Shown piece by piece: positions 9,723-18,558 of a stretch of DNA of 36,310 nt. Both the position numbers and the translations under genes were made by a program. How positions within the stretch are numbered: the first letter of the stretch is position 1; each line of letters begins with the position of its first letter. Under the pieces are notes generated by a model. It was not told the DNA's origin. It searched no databases and saw only the letters and a program-made list of their open reading frames with translations. The DNA comes from Elusimicrobiota bacterium (GTDB lineage Bacteria > Elusimicrobiota > Elusimicrobia > O2-12-FULL-59-9), in the NCBI GenBank assembly GCA_016206405.1, contig JACQRQ010000268.1:1-36310 (forward strand), written 5' to 3'.

Positions 9723-10679
9723 ATGTTCCGCTGGATTTACCAAAAATCCATTCTTTTGGTTTTGCTGCTGATCGTGCTGCCATCGGCTATCGTCAATTCT
9801 TTGCCGGAATACACGCGCATCGGCCTTCACTACAGGGCACTGATGAGATTCAAGGCCCTCCCCAAGGCAAAAAAAGGGGACGTGCTGTCTCAGCGGCTTT
9901 TGGGGCAAAGATACGCCAGGGGCTTGTTCACGCAAAAAAATCCGGCCGAGGCGGTGAAGTGGTACCGCCAAGCGGCCGACCAAGCAGACATCACATCCCA
10001 ATTTGAGCTCGGCAAGCTTTACGCCTCGGGCGAGGGGCTGCCCGTGGATTATCCCGAGGCGCTCAAATGGCTCTATAAGGCCGCCGAGAAAGGCCATGTG
10101 GAGGCGCAAAGCAACATCGGCACATTTTACGAAAACGGCATGGGCGTCCGGCAAGACTACCTCGCGGCAGCGAAATGGTACTACCGCGCCGCCACGCAGG
10201 GCTACGCCGACGCGCAGTTCAACCTAGGCAATTTGTACCTGCAAGGCTTGGGCGTTAAGAAGAATCCCGCAAAAGCGGAGGAATGGTACCGCAAGGCGGC
10301 CAACCAGAGCCACAGCGAAGCTCAATTCAACCTGGGCTACCTATATTACTCCGGAGAAGCCGGCGGGCGGGATTACGAGCGAGCGGCCAAATGGTTCCGC
10401 GACGCCGCCGACCAGGGCAATGTCCTGGCCCAATATTATCTGGGGCTGCAGTACAGCCGCGGGGTAGGCGCGCCCAAAGATCCAGCCAAAGCGGCGGATT
10501 GGTTCCAAAAAGCGGCCGAGCAAGGACATGAGGACGCCCAACTGCAGCTCGGCGTCATCTATTATCACAATCAGAAATTGGATGAAGCCAACGAATGGCT
10601 GACTCTGGCCGCTGAACAGGGAAACGCCGAAGCAAAAACCTACCTGGATAAAATCCAGCCTGTTCTTAACAATAAATGA
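9723..10679 (+). CDS. Sel1-repeat protein with N-terminal hydrophobic/signal segment
   Basis: About seven ~36-aa Sel1 repeats (e.g. AAKWYYRAATQGYADAQFNLGNLYLQGLGVKKN). Confidence 0.92.
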   Translation: MFRWIYQKSILLVLLLIVLPSAIVNSLPEYTRIGLHYRALMRFKALPKAKKGDVLSQRLLGQRYARGLFTQKNPAEAVKWYRQAADQADITSQFELGKLYASGEGLPVDYPEALKWLYKAAEKGHVEAQSNIGTFYENGMGVRQDYLAAAKWYYRAATQGYADAQFNLGNLYLQGLGVKKNPAKAEEWYRKAANQSHSEAQFNLGYLYYSGEAGGRDYERAAKWFRDAADQGNVLAQYYLGLQYSRGVGAPKDPAKAADWFQKAAEQGHEDAQLQLGVIYYHNQKLDEANEWLTLAAEQGNAEAKTYLDKIQPVLNNK

Positions 10680-10714
10680 TTCTTCGTCGCACCCTGAGCG
10701 CTTTCCCGCTCGAC

Positions 10715-10777
10715 GACTCGATCACTTGCCCCTCTGCCACTCTACCACTATACCACTCTATCACTGTACCACTACCA
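10715..10777 (+). repeat. Octanucleotide (CTACCACT) array A1, forward orientation
   Basis: gactcgatcacttgcccctctgccactctaccactataccactctatcactgtaccactacc. Confidence 0.85.
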
Positions 10778-10834
10778 TAACGGCTCATACCGCCGGCTTA
10801 GCAGCGTTCCATCAAGGGGGTAGAAGTCGGATTC

Positions 10835-11572
10835 TTACGGCTGTGGGTGTTGGGCGGGACGCGAATAGGTGACGATGTCATCATCTACCAGGCGGATGCC
10901 AAAATCCCGCCCTTTATCGTTTTCAGCAAACCACCAAATCTGCTTTTTGAGTTCTTCCTTCGTATAGGTCCATACCCGGAAGTCCCAGCCTTCAGGCCAG
11001 AAAACGGACAGAGTTTCCGTAAACCGGTCCTGCGAGTAGTAAATCCTGTAATCCCGGCTTCCGAAATGAAGCGGCGTCGCCTTGGACTGAAGATTCCAGT
11101 AAAGGTCTTGGAGCTGCAGTTGGACGGCGGGAGCGGGCTGTTTAAACGGCGTGAAGGTGATGAGGGCGTTGGGCTCGATCCGCTCCTTGCGAATATCGAA
11201 AAATTCGCCCGCGCCGAAATTCCAGGAGTAAACGCCCGTCTCCAAACGCTGAAACTCCCAGGAATATTCGGTCGAGCTTCCATAGTTGCGCGAGTAGCCC
11301 AGGCGGCGGTTGCCCTGGTCGTCAAAGAGGATGTAAAAGAGATATTCCTCGCGGCCGAGGCGCAGCCATCTGCCCGCGCCGCGCTGCCGCTGCTCAATTT
11401 GAGTCAAACCCAGGCGGCCCTCTTCTTGTTCGGCCGAGAGGGCAACCGTCACGGGGACGGGTTGGGACGCGTACGAGTCGAACCAGTTGCCTTCCTGCCG
11501 GAGCTTCTCCAAGCCGCCGGCCCATGTTCCGGAGGGGATGAGCCACAGCGCCCCGATCAATATTTTGAGCAT
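10835..11572 (-). CDS. Hypothetical secreted protein
   Basis: 245 aa with a short N-terminal signal-like segment MLKILIGALWLIPSGTWA; consensus promoter directly upstream. Confidence 0.65.
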   Translation of the reverse strand: MLKILIGALWLIPSGTWAGGLEKLRQEGNWFDSYASQPVPVTVALSAEQEEGRLGLTQIEQRQRGAGRWLRLGREEYLFYILFDDQGNRRLGYSRNYGSSTEYSWEFQRLETGVYSWNFGAGEFFDIRKERIEPNALITFTPFKQPAPAVQLQLQDLYWNLQSKATPLHFGSRDYRIYYSQDRFTETLSVFWPEGWDFRVWTYTKEELKKQIWWFAENDKGRDFGIRLVDDDIVTYSRPAQHPQP

Positions 11573-11578
11573 GAATTT

Positions 11579-11607
11579 ATGTTAACTTTTACGGTTTAAA
11601 GTGTCAA
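11579..11607 (-). promoter_or_regulatory. Sigma70-type promoter, leaderless configuration
   Basis: Minus strand TTGACA (11602-11607), 17 bp spacer, TAACAT (11579-11584); only 6 nt from the -10 to the ATG at 11572. Confidence 0.65.
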
Positions 11608-11640
11608 ATAAAAAAACCGCTTCCGAACTGAGTGTATTTT

Positions 11641-11693
11641 CACTCTACCACTTTACCACTCTACCACTTTATCACTTCTTCACCGCCCCACTA
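11641..11693 (+). repeat. Octanucleotide array A2, abutting the thiolase stop codon
   Basis: cactctaccactttaccactctaccactttatcacttcttcaccgccccacta. Confidence 0.85.
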
Positions 11694-12845
11694 TGATGTT
11701 CTTTCAACCGCCACCGCCACCGCCTCGCCTCCGCCCAAGCAGATGGCCGCCACGCCGCGGCGAAGATTTTCCTGTTTTAAGGCATGCAGCAGCGTCACTA
11801 AGATACGGGCTCCGCTGGCTCCGATGGGGTGGCCCAAAGCGACGGCCCCGCCGCGGACGTTGACCTTGTTGGCGGGAATGCCGGCCAGCTTCATGACCGC
11901 CAAAGCCACGACGCTGAAGGCCTCGTTGATCTCAAAGAGGTCCACTTCCGCAACCTTCCAGCCCAGCTTTGAAAGCAGTTTTTCGATGGCGCCGGCGGGC
12001 GCGGTGGTAAACCACTCCGGCTCCTGACTGTGCGTGGCCCAGCCGCGGACGGCGGCCATCGGTTCAAGACCGAGCGCTTGAGCCCGGGAAGCGGAAGCCA
12101 GCACCAGCGCCGCGGCTCCATCGTCGATCTTGGATGAATTAGCCGCCGTCACGCTGCCGCCGGGCTTGAAAGCGGGCTTAAGTTTGGAGATTTTTTCAAA
12201 TTTGACCCGCTGGGGCTCCTCGTCCTCCAAGAGGCCGTCCACGACCGCGATCTCCTCGGCGAAAAGTCCCTTGCGCTGCGACTCCTGAGCTCTCTGGTAG
12301 CTCAGTATCGCGAAAGCGTCCTGCTCCTCCCGCGAGATCGCGTGCTTTTCCGCGCAAAGCTCTCCGCAGATGCCCATCGACATGTCCTTATACGGGTCCC
12401 ACAACCCATCTTTAATCACTGAGTCGATCAATTGGCTGTGTCCCAGGCGGTAACCGGAGCGCGCCTTTTCCAAAAGGTAGGGCGCCTTGCTCATGGATTC
12501 CATGCCGCCCGCCACGACGATGGAGGAGTCGCCCAGCCGGATGGACTGAGCCCCCAACATCACCGCCTTCAGGCCCGAGCCGCAGACTTTGTTGACCGTC
12601 GTCGCGCCCGTTTGAACGGGAATGCCGGCGCCGATGGACGCTTGGCGCGCGGGGGCTTGGCCGATGCCGGCGGAAAGAACGTTCCCAAAAATCACCTCAT
12701 CCACATTTTTGGGCGCGAGGCGGGCCGCTTCCAGAGCCCCGACAATGGCTTTGGCGCCGAGTTGAGGCGCCGTGTAGCTGGCCAGCGCCCCGTTGAGAGT
12801 CCCGATGGGCGTCCGGCGACCGCTTAAAATGACGGTTTGTTCCAT
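11691..12845 (-). CDS. atoB: Acetyl-CoA C-acetyltransferase (thiolase)
   Basis: TTVNKVCGSGLKAVMLGAQSI active site, NVRGGAVALGHPIGASGARI, CLGGGEAVAVAVE. Confidence 0.95.
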   Translation of the reverse strand: MEQTVILSGRRTPIGTLNGALASYTAPQLGAKAIVGALEAARLAPKNVDEVIFGNVLSAGIGQAPARQASIGAGIPVQTGATTVNKVCGSGLKAVMLGAQSIRLGDSSIVVAGGMESMSKAPYLLEKARSGYRLGHSQLIDSVIKDGLWDPYKDMSMGICGELCAEKHAISREEQDAFAILSYQRAQESQRKGLFAEEIAVVDGLLEDEEPQRVKFEKISKLKPAFKPGGSVTAANSSKIDDGAAALVLASASRAQALGLEPMAAVRGWATHSQEPEWFTTAPAGAIEKLLSKLGWKVAEVDLFEINEAFSVVALAVMKLAGIPANKVNVRGGAVALGHPIGASGARILVTLLHALKQENLRRGVAAICLGGGEAVAVAVERTS

Positions 12846-12890
12846 AATAACCTCCCCTTGTCACACCCTGCGCTTCTCAACGACAATGGC

Positions 12891-12915
12891 AAAGTGGTGT
12901 GCCACTCTATCACTT
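12891..12915 (+). repeat. Short or degenerate octanucleotide array A3
   Basis: aaagtggtgtgccactctatcactt; contains AGTGG-TGTG-CCACT. Confidence 0.5.
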
Positions 12916-12932
12916 CAGTTTGTTAAGGAAAA

Positions 12933-13649
12933 CTAGGTAAAATACACGGCCCGGCCCACAAAGCCGCACAGGACCGACGCAACGGCGCCGACGGCCATAT
13001 TGAACCAGGTGATGTCTTGAATGCGCCGGAGCTTCAAGTAAACCAAATACGCCGTCCACGCCAGCGCCATGGGAAACCATAGGCGGCCCGGCAAAAAAAA
13101 GCAAAGGCAGAGGACGAGCCTCTCCGCCATCCCCAGATACTTGGCGTCAAAATCCGGAAATACGCCGTTGAAGAAATCCTTCTCTAAAAAATAAATCATC
13201 ACCGTCGTAAAATGCGTCACCAGGACGAAGAGGATTCCCAAAATCACCCAGCGCTCCGGTATCGGCCGCTGCATCCCTCCGCCCGTGAGCATCTCCAAAG
13301 GGAAAACCATGAAGATGACGGCATAATGAATGAATTGGTCCCAAACGAAATAAAGCGTGTTGTCGGAGGTGTGGAACTTGAAAATCGTGAACACCCGCCA
13401 TTGGTCCTCAATGAAATGAGTGATAAAAATGATCAAAACGCAGGCCCAGCCTTGAAGCCGGAAATATTGATTATCGACCCAGTAATCGCCCAGGTAGCGG
13501 TAGGTCAATAGGAGGTTCACAACCGGGTGCATGCCGCTGTGAAACAGCATGCCCATGACGTTGCTGCGCTTCCAATGGTTGACGAAATTGGATTGCAGCG
13601 TGAAGTCGGCGATCAAATGCCCCAGGACCAGACGCCAAAATATCAGCAT
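12933..13649 (-). CDS. DUF3307-like multi-pass membrane protein
   Basis: RLVLGHLIADFTLQSNFVNHWKRSN; several hydrophobic helices. Confidence 0.65.
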   Translation of the reverse strand: MLIFWRLVLGHLIADFTLQSNFVNHWKRSNVMGMLFHSGMHPVVNLLLTYRYLGDYWVDNQYFRLQGWACVLIIFITHFIEDQWRVFTIFKFHTSDNTLYFVWDQFIHYAVIFMVFPLEMLTGGGMQRPIPERWVILGILFVLVTHFTTVMIYFLEKDFFNGVFPDFDAKYLGMAERLVLCLCFFLPGRLWFPMALAWTAYLVYLKLRRIQDITWFNMAVGAVASVLCGFVGRAVYFT

Positions 13650-13665
13650 ACAACAGCCGGACGGC

Positions 13666-15861
13666 CTACTTGGCCGTTAAAGCAAAGACGGGCTCCCATT
13701 CCGCGGGAGGCGGGATGAGCACGTAATCATTGCAGGCTTTTAAGTAAATCGCCGACGGCTTATCGGCCGGATTGAGTTTGGCGACCTGTTGGAAACAGCG
13801 CTGCGCCTCGGCAAAATTCTTGTTTTGATAGTGCCCGAGCCCCTCGACGTAAATCGGCAGGGTTTTGGCATGCGCCGCCGGCAGCTGCCCTTTCTTGCCC
13901 AAGAGCTCATACACGCGGATGGGCACCTGTTTTCCAACGACCCGCACACGGCCCAGCTCGCGGCACTCCACGGAGCCTTCCGCTCCGGAAACGGTCGCCT
14001 CGCTGGCCATAATCCGCGTGCCGAAAAATTTATTGGCCCCCTCCAGCCGGGAACCCAGGTTGACCTCATCGCCTATGACGGTGTAAGAGAAGCGCATCGT
14101 CGAGCCCATGTTGCCGACCACCATCGCGCCTGAGTTGATGCCGATGCGGACATCGGGAGTGACCTTGGCGCCGTTTTGTATGGCCTCGGCGTTGAGCTTT
14201 TCAAGCACTTCCAGGCATTCGACCGCCGCCTGGCAGATGAGGGCGCGGTGGCGCGGCTGGTCCACCGGCGCGTTCCAAAACGCCATGATGCAGTCCCCGA
14301 TATACTTATCCACCACGCCGTCGTAGCTGATGATGGTGTCGGTCAGCGCCGACATATACTTGTTGAGGAAGCGGGTGAGCTCTTCCGGATCCATCTTTTC
14401 CGAAATGGTGGTGAAGTGCGCGATGTCCAAAAAGAAAACCGACATGTCGCGCCGGTCGCCGCCGAGCTTGAGTTTGCTGGGGTCGCTGACGACCGCGTCG
14501 ACCACCTTCGGCGATAGATATTGGCTGAACGTGCTCTTGATCCAGCGTTTTTCCTGCTGCTCCGTCAAAACGCGGTGCACGGACAGCACCATGAACGACC
14601 CGGCCAAGGAGACCGCCGGGGCGATAAAATCCAGATGCCAAAGCATTTTATAAAGCGCGAAATTACTCAGCGCCCAGAGAGCCAAAACGCCGCAAACCAC
14701 CGCGGCCCCATGCATGGCGGAAAGCTTGCGCAGGGACACCGGAACCCAGATGAACAATAGGGTGAAAAACAACGCGACCAAAGGCGTCATCTGCCGGATG
14801 TAATCGTCGTTTAAAATATTGTCGATGGAGTTGCCATGGATTTCGACCCCGGCGAAGGTGGACGTAAACGGCGACGGATAATGGTCGTAAAGGCCGATGC
14901 TCGTAGACGCGATGAGCGCCAGGCTTCCCCGCAGCAGGCGCCGCTCCTCATTGGAAAGACGGTCCTGAAGAAGGTCCATAATGGAGATATAGCGGTACAC
15001 CGACTGGATATAGCTTTCGGGCTCCTGGTCCGATTTCGGCCAGCCGGGATGGTAGACCAGCTGCTGGGGCGCGCGGGAGTTGATGATGGTATACCAGCGC
15101 GTGCGCCGGTACTTGTCGGTAAAGTATTTGAGCGGTTTTCCGGTGAAGCTGGCGGCGGCCGCCACGTCCAGGGAGGGGTAGGGCACCGTATACTCCTCGT
15201 CGTAGTAATGGCTGTCGTCAAAAATCATCGCGCGGCGGATATGGCCGTCCGGATCGATGACGTTGTTGACGTTGGGATAGGCGAGATACTGGCTGGTTTC
15301 GATCAACTGCGGGATCGGCGGCCGGACCATGCCGACGCGCCCATCCTTGGTAATTTGAGTCTCGACGGTGGCCAAATGCACGACGTTGCCGGCCCGGGCC
15401 GTGGCTTGCCCCAGAAGATCGTCCCCTTCCGGATGCAGGATGTTGGGATCGGGGAAAAGCACGTCGAAAACGATCGTTTTCACCCCCAGCTCCTTTAAGC
15501 GCTCGACCGCCTGGGCGTAAAGATTTCTTGGAAACGGCCAAGCGCCCAAATGCTTGATGGAGTCGTCGTCGATGGCGATCACGATGATCCGCTTGTCTCC
15601 CAGCTTGCCCCCCGTCATTCTCTCATCCATCAGGAACAGGGCGTCCTGCCAGCGGTTGTCGCTGCCCCTCCAGGCGCCCTGGAGGGTCAAAGCCAGCATC
15701 AAGACGCTGAAACAAGACGCGAAAAAAACGGCGAAATTGGTCTTGGCTTGTTCCTTGACGAGATCGGCCAACGGCTTGAACCGCCCGGCGAAGTCGAGCA
15801 GTTTTTCAATGACGGGTTCCAGCTTCCAGAGGAAGCGTTCCAATAGGCTGGGAGCTTTCAT
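13666..15861 (-). CDS. CHASE2 sensor and class III adenylate/guanylate cyclase
   Basis: N-terminal extracytoplasmic domain (RIIVIAIDDDSIKHLGAWPFPRNLYAQAVERLKELGVKTIVFDVLFPD), TM helices, cyclase core (VFFLDIAHFTTISEKMDPEELTRFLNKYM, IGINSGAMVVGNMGSTMRFSYTVIGDEVNLGSRLE). Confidence 0.92.
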   Translation of the reverse strand: MKAPSLLERFLWKLEPVIEKLLDFAGRFKPLADLVKEQAKTNFAVFFASCFSVLMLALTLQGAWRGSDNRWQDALFLMDERMTGGKLGDKRIIVIAIDDDSIKHLGAWPFPRNLYAQAVERLKELGVKTIVFDVLFPDPNILHPEGDDLLGQATARAGNVVHLATVETQITKDGRVGMVRPPIPQLIETSQYLAYPNVNNVIDPDGHIRRAMIFDDSHYYDEEYTVPYPSLDVAAAASFTGKPLKYFTDKYRRTRWYTIINSRAPQQLVYHPGWPKSDQEPESYIQSVYRYISIMDLLQDRLSNEERRLLRGSLALIASTSIGLYDHYPSPFTSTFAGVEIHGNSIDNILNDDYIRQMTPLVALFFTLLFIWVPVSLRKLSAMHGAAVVCGVLALWALSNFALYKMLWHLDFIAPAVSLAGSFMVLSVHRVLTEQQEKRWIKSTFSQYLSPKVVDAVVSDPSKLKLGGDRRDMSVFFLDIAHFTTISEKMDPEELTRFLNKYMSALTDTIISYDGVVDKYIGDCIMAFWNAPVDQPRHRALICQAAVECLEVLEKLNAEAIQNGAKVTPDVRIGINSGAMVVGNMGSTMRFSYTVIGDEVNLGSRLEGANKFFGTRIMASEATVSGAEGSVECRELGRVRVVGKQVPIRVYELLGKKGQLPAAHAKTLPIYVEGLGHYQNKNFAEAQRCFQQVAKLNPADKPSAIYLKACNDYVLIPPPAEWEPVFALTAK

Positions 15862-15873
15862 AACCAGACCACC

Positions 15874-15902
15874 ATTCTATCCCCGCATGAGGAGATTGTC
15901 AA
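15874..15902 (-). promoter_or_regulatory. Sigma70 promoter for the cyclase gene
   Basis: Minus strand TTGACA (15897-15902), 17 bp spacer, TAGAAT (15874-15879); start codon at 15861. Confidence 0.7.
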
Positions 15903-15921
15903 TCCTTACCTGAAAACAATT

Positions 15922-15931
15922 TTGTTATACT
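15922..15931 (+). promoter_or_regulatory. Extended -10 element for the divergent + strand operon
   Basis: TTGTTATACT directly upstream of the ATG at 15941; weak -35. Confidence 0.45.
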
Positions 15932-15940
15932 ATCTTCCGC

Positions 15941-16966
15941 ATGCGCGCGACGGCGCTGGAAATTCCTCTCGTCTCACCTCCCGGCAATTTGCCGGGCCGG
16001 ACTTCCAGCGGCCTGGAAGGAGCGATACTTCGCGCTCTGGCGTACGCGGACGTCTTCGACTACCCGCTGTCTTTGGAAGAAATCCACCGCTACCTGGACG
16101 GATCGCAAGCCTCCAAAGAAGAAACGCTCTCCATTTTGTCGAGCCATCGGATGCGCCGGGAGGTCGGCCGGCTGCGGGGCTTGTATGCGCTGGCGGGGCG
16201 CGAAAATCTGGCCGGGACGCGCCTTCGCCGCGCCCAATTTTGCGCCCGGCTGTGGCCGCGGGCGCTGCGATACGGCCGCTGCATCGGCCGGCTTCCCTTC
16301 GTGCGGCTGGTCGCCGTCACGGGCGGCCTGGCGATGAACAACGTGGACCCCGATGGAGACGTCGACATCGATTATTTCATCGTCACGGCGCCGCGGCGGT
16401 TGTGGCTCTGCCGCTTGGCGGTTCTGGCTCTGACCAAGGCCGCCTCCCGGTTCGGCTTCCGGCTTTGCGCCAATTACTTTCTTTCCGAACAGGCGATGCG
16501 GGTGCCTGAAAGAAATCTTTACACCGCACGGGAAATCTGCCAGATGGTTCCCGTGGCGGGCATGGAAACTTATAGAGAACTTCGCCGGCTCAATGATTGG
16601 ACCTCCGATTTCCTGCCAAACGCGGGCCAAGAACCCGATACCGGCTTTCTTAATAAGCGTTGGGCTCCCGCTCCGGCCGTCCGGGAACCTCTCCAACGTC
16701 TGGCTGAAGCAACGTTAAGAAGGAGGGCTTTCGACCCCCTCGAAGGCTGGGCCATGAACCGCCTCTCTAGAAAACTGGTCAAGCTAAGCATCTTGGCCGA
16801 AGCCGAAGCGCGGGCCACCTTCACTCCCGATTGGCAAAAATCGGTGCGACTGGGCAAATATCCCGCAATCATGGAAGCTTTCCAGCGGCGGCTTGACCGC
16901 CTCGGGCTTGCGGAACGTGGGCCGGAGCGCGGCCGTCAAAAAATCCTGCTTCCCGCTTTCCAATGA
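15941..16966 (+). CDS. Nucleotidyltransferase-like protein
   Basis: VTGGLAMNNVDPDGDVDIDYFIVT resembles the pol-beta NTase GG...DxDxD motif; ATGA overlap with the next gene. Confidence 0.6.
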   Translation: MRATALEIPLVSPPGNLPGRTSSGLEGAILRALAYADVFDYPLSLEEIHRYLDGSQASKEETLSILSSHRMRREVGRLRGLYALAGRENLAGTRLRRAQFCARLWPRALRYGRCIGRLPFVRLVAVTGGLAMNNVDPDGDVDIDYFIVTAPRRLWLCRLAVLALTKAASRFGFRLCANYFLSEQAMRVPERNLYTAREICQMVPVAGMETYRELRRLNDWTSDFLPNAGQEPDTGFLNKRWAPAPAVREPLQRLAEATLRRRAFDPLEGWAMNRLSRKLVKLSILAEAEARATFTPDWQKSVRLGKYPAIMEAFQRRLDRLGLAERGPERGRQKILLPAFQ

Positions 16967-18558
16967 AGATATTGATCGCTCAACCCTATTTCAGGGTCCT
17001 GGACCCGGCCGAGTGGAAAAACCAGATGCCTTATCCGGCTCTGAGCGCGCTTTACGCGGCGACCGTCCTGCGCGGCTTGGGGCACGATATCCATTTTTTC
17101 GACGGCATGCTGGCTTCACGCCCAAAAAACCTGGATGACGAACTGCGGGATCTTCGGCCCGACCTTTTTTTGCTCTTGGACGACGATTTCAACTATCTGA
17201 CGAAGATGTGCCTGTCCAACATGCGCCGCGCCGCGCTCAAAGCTCTGGAAACAGCCCAGGAACTGGGCATTGCTGCCTTTATTCACTCCTCCGACGCCGC
17301 CGATCACCCGCGGCCGTATCTGGAACGAGGGGCATGGGCGGTGATTTTGCAGGAAGCGGAGAGCGCCCTTCCCGACGTCATCACCGCCATCGAAAAGGGA
17401 AATTTCAAGCAAACCCGCGAAAAAATACCGGGACTGCTTTTGGGGGGCGGCGAACGGAGTCCAAAAAGGGAGGCGCTCAAGGATTTGGATCTTCTGCCGG
17501 AGCCGGATTATGATTTCGTCGACCTCGCCGCCTACAGGAAAATTTGGATTAAAAACCACGGATATTTTTCGCTCAACATCTCCACGGCCCGGGGCTGTCC
17601 CTTCGGCTGCAATTGGTGCGCCAAACCTCTTTATGGCCAAGCCTACCACAGCCATTCCCCCGCCAGAGTGGCCGGACGCATGCGTCGCTTAAGCCGGCGC
17701 TACAACGCCGACCATTTCTGGATCACCGACGATATCTTCGGTTTGAAGCCCGGTTGGCTCAGGGAGTTCGCCCGCGAATGCGCCTCTCAAGACGCGCGCG
17801 TTCCATATAAATGCCTGTCCCGGGCCGATTTGCTTCTCCGGGACGGCACGGTGGAGCTTCTAAAGCGTTCCGGATGCAGAACCATCTGGCTCGGAGCCGA
17901 ATCCGGCAGCCAGAAAGTGTTGAACGCCATGGAAAAAGGCGTTTCGGTGGAGCAGATCTACGAGGCGGCGCGCCTGGTGCGCCGCGAAAACATGGAGATC
18001 GCTTTTTTCCTGCAGATCGGGTACCCGGAAGAAACATGGGACGATATTTCGCTGACGCGGAAAATGGTCCGGGACTTGACGCCGGACGGCCTGGGCATTT
18101 CCGTCTCCTATCCGCTTCCCGGCACTAAATTTTTTGAGCGGGTATCCAGCCGGCAGCTCTCCAAAACCCGCTGGACCCACTCCAAGGATTTGGATCTTTT
18201 GTTTGCCGGAACCTACGGACGGCAATTTTACCGGTTTCTGCAGCGCTTTATTCACGCCGAGCACCGTATTTTCAGGATCTGCAGAAACAAACAATGGCGG
18301 CAATGGCATCGCCTGGCGGCCTCCATCTTGAGATGGACGTTCTACGGCGCGCTGTTGGCGATCAAGTCTTGCGTGGAGCGTCCCGCCCGCCCAGCGCCCC
18401 GCGTCCGATCGAACACTCGATCACTCGACCACTTGAGCACTGATCACTCTACCGCTCGCCCACTTTACCACTCTACCACTCTGCCGCCGTATCACTCTAT
18501 CACTCTACCACTTTACCACTCTACCACTGGTGGACAAGTTAAGGTGGACTCAATATGA
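16963..18558 (+). CDS. B12-binding-type radical SAM protein with a repeat-encoded C-terminal segment
   Basis: STARGCPFGCNWCAKPLYG; IWLGAESGSQKVLNAMEKG; C-terminus reads [37 protein letters not shown] through repeat array A4. Confidence 0.88.
   Translation: MKILIAQPYFRVLDPAEWKNQMPYPALSALYAATVLRGLGHDIHFFDGMLASRPKNLDDELRDLRPDLFLLLDDDFNYLTKMCLSNMRRAALKALETAQELGIAAFIHSSDAADHPRPYLERGAWAVILQEAESALPDVITAIEKGNFKQTREKIPGLLLGGGERSPKREALKDLDLLPEPDYDFVDLAAYRKIWIKNHGYFSLNISTARGCPFGCNWCAKPLYGQAYHSHSPARVAGRMRRLSRRYNADHFWITDDIFGLKPGWLREFARECASQDARVPYKCLSRADLLLRDGTVELLKRSGCRTIWLGAESGSQKVLNAMEKGVSVEQIYEAARLVRRENMEIAFFLQIGYPEETWDDISLTRKMVRDLTPDGLGISVSYPLPGTKFFERVSSRQLSKTRWTHSKDLDLLFAGTYGRQFYRFLQRFIHAEHRIFRICRNKQWRQWHRLAASILRWTFYGALLAIKSCVERPARPAPRVRSNTRSLDHLSTDHSTARPLYHSTTLPPYHSITLPLYHSTTGGQVKVDSI
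18407..18535 (+). repeat. Octanucleotide array A4, the longest in the window, inside an ORF
   Basis: gatcgaacactcgatcactcgaccacttgagcactgatcactctaccgctcgcccactttaccactctaccactctgccgccgtatcactctatcactctaccactttaccactctaccactggtggac. Confidence 0.9.

Noticed and set aside
11632-12027. 131-aa + strand ORF starting [17 protein letters not shown]
   Set aside because: Begins in repeat array A2 and is otherwise antisense to the thiolase; repeat-derived artefact.
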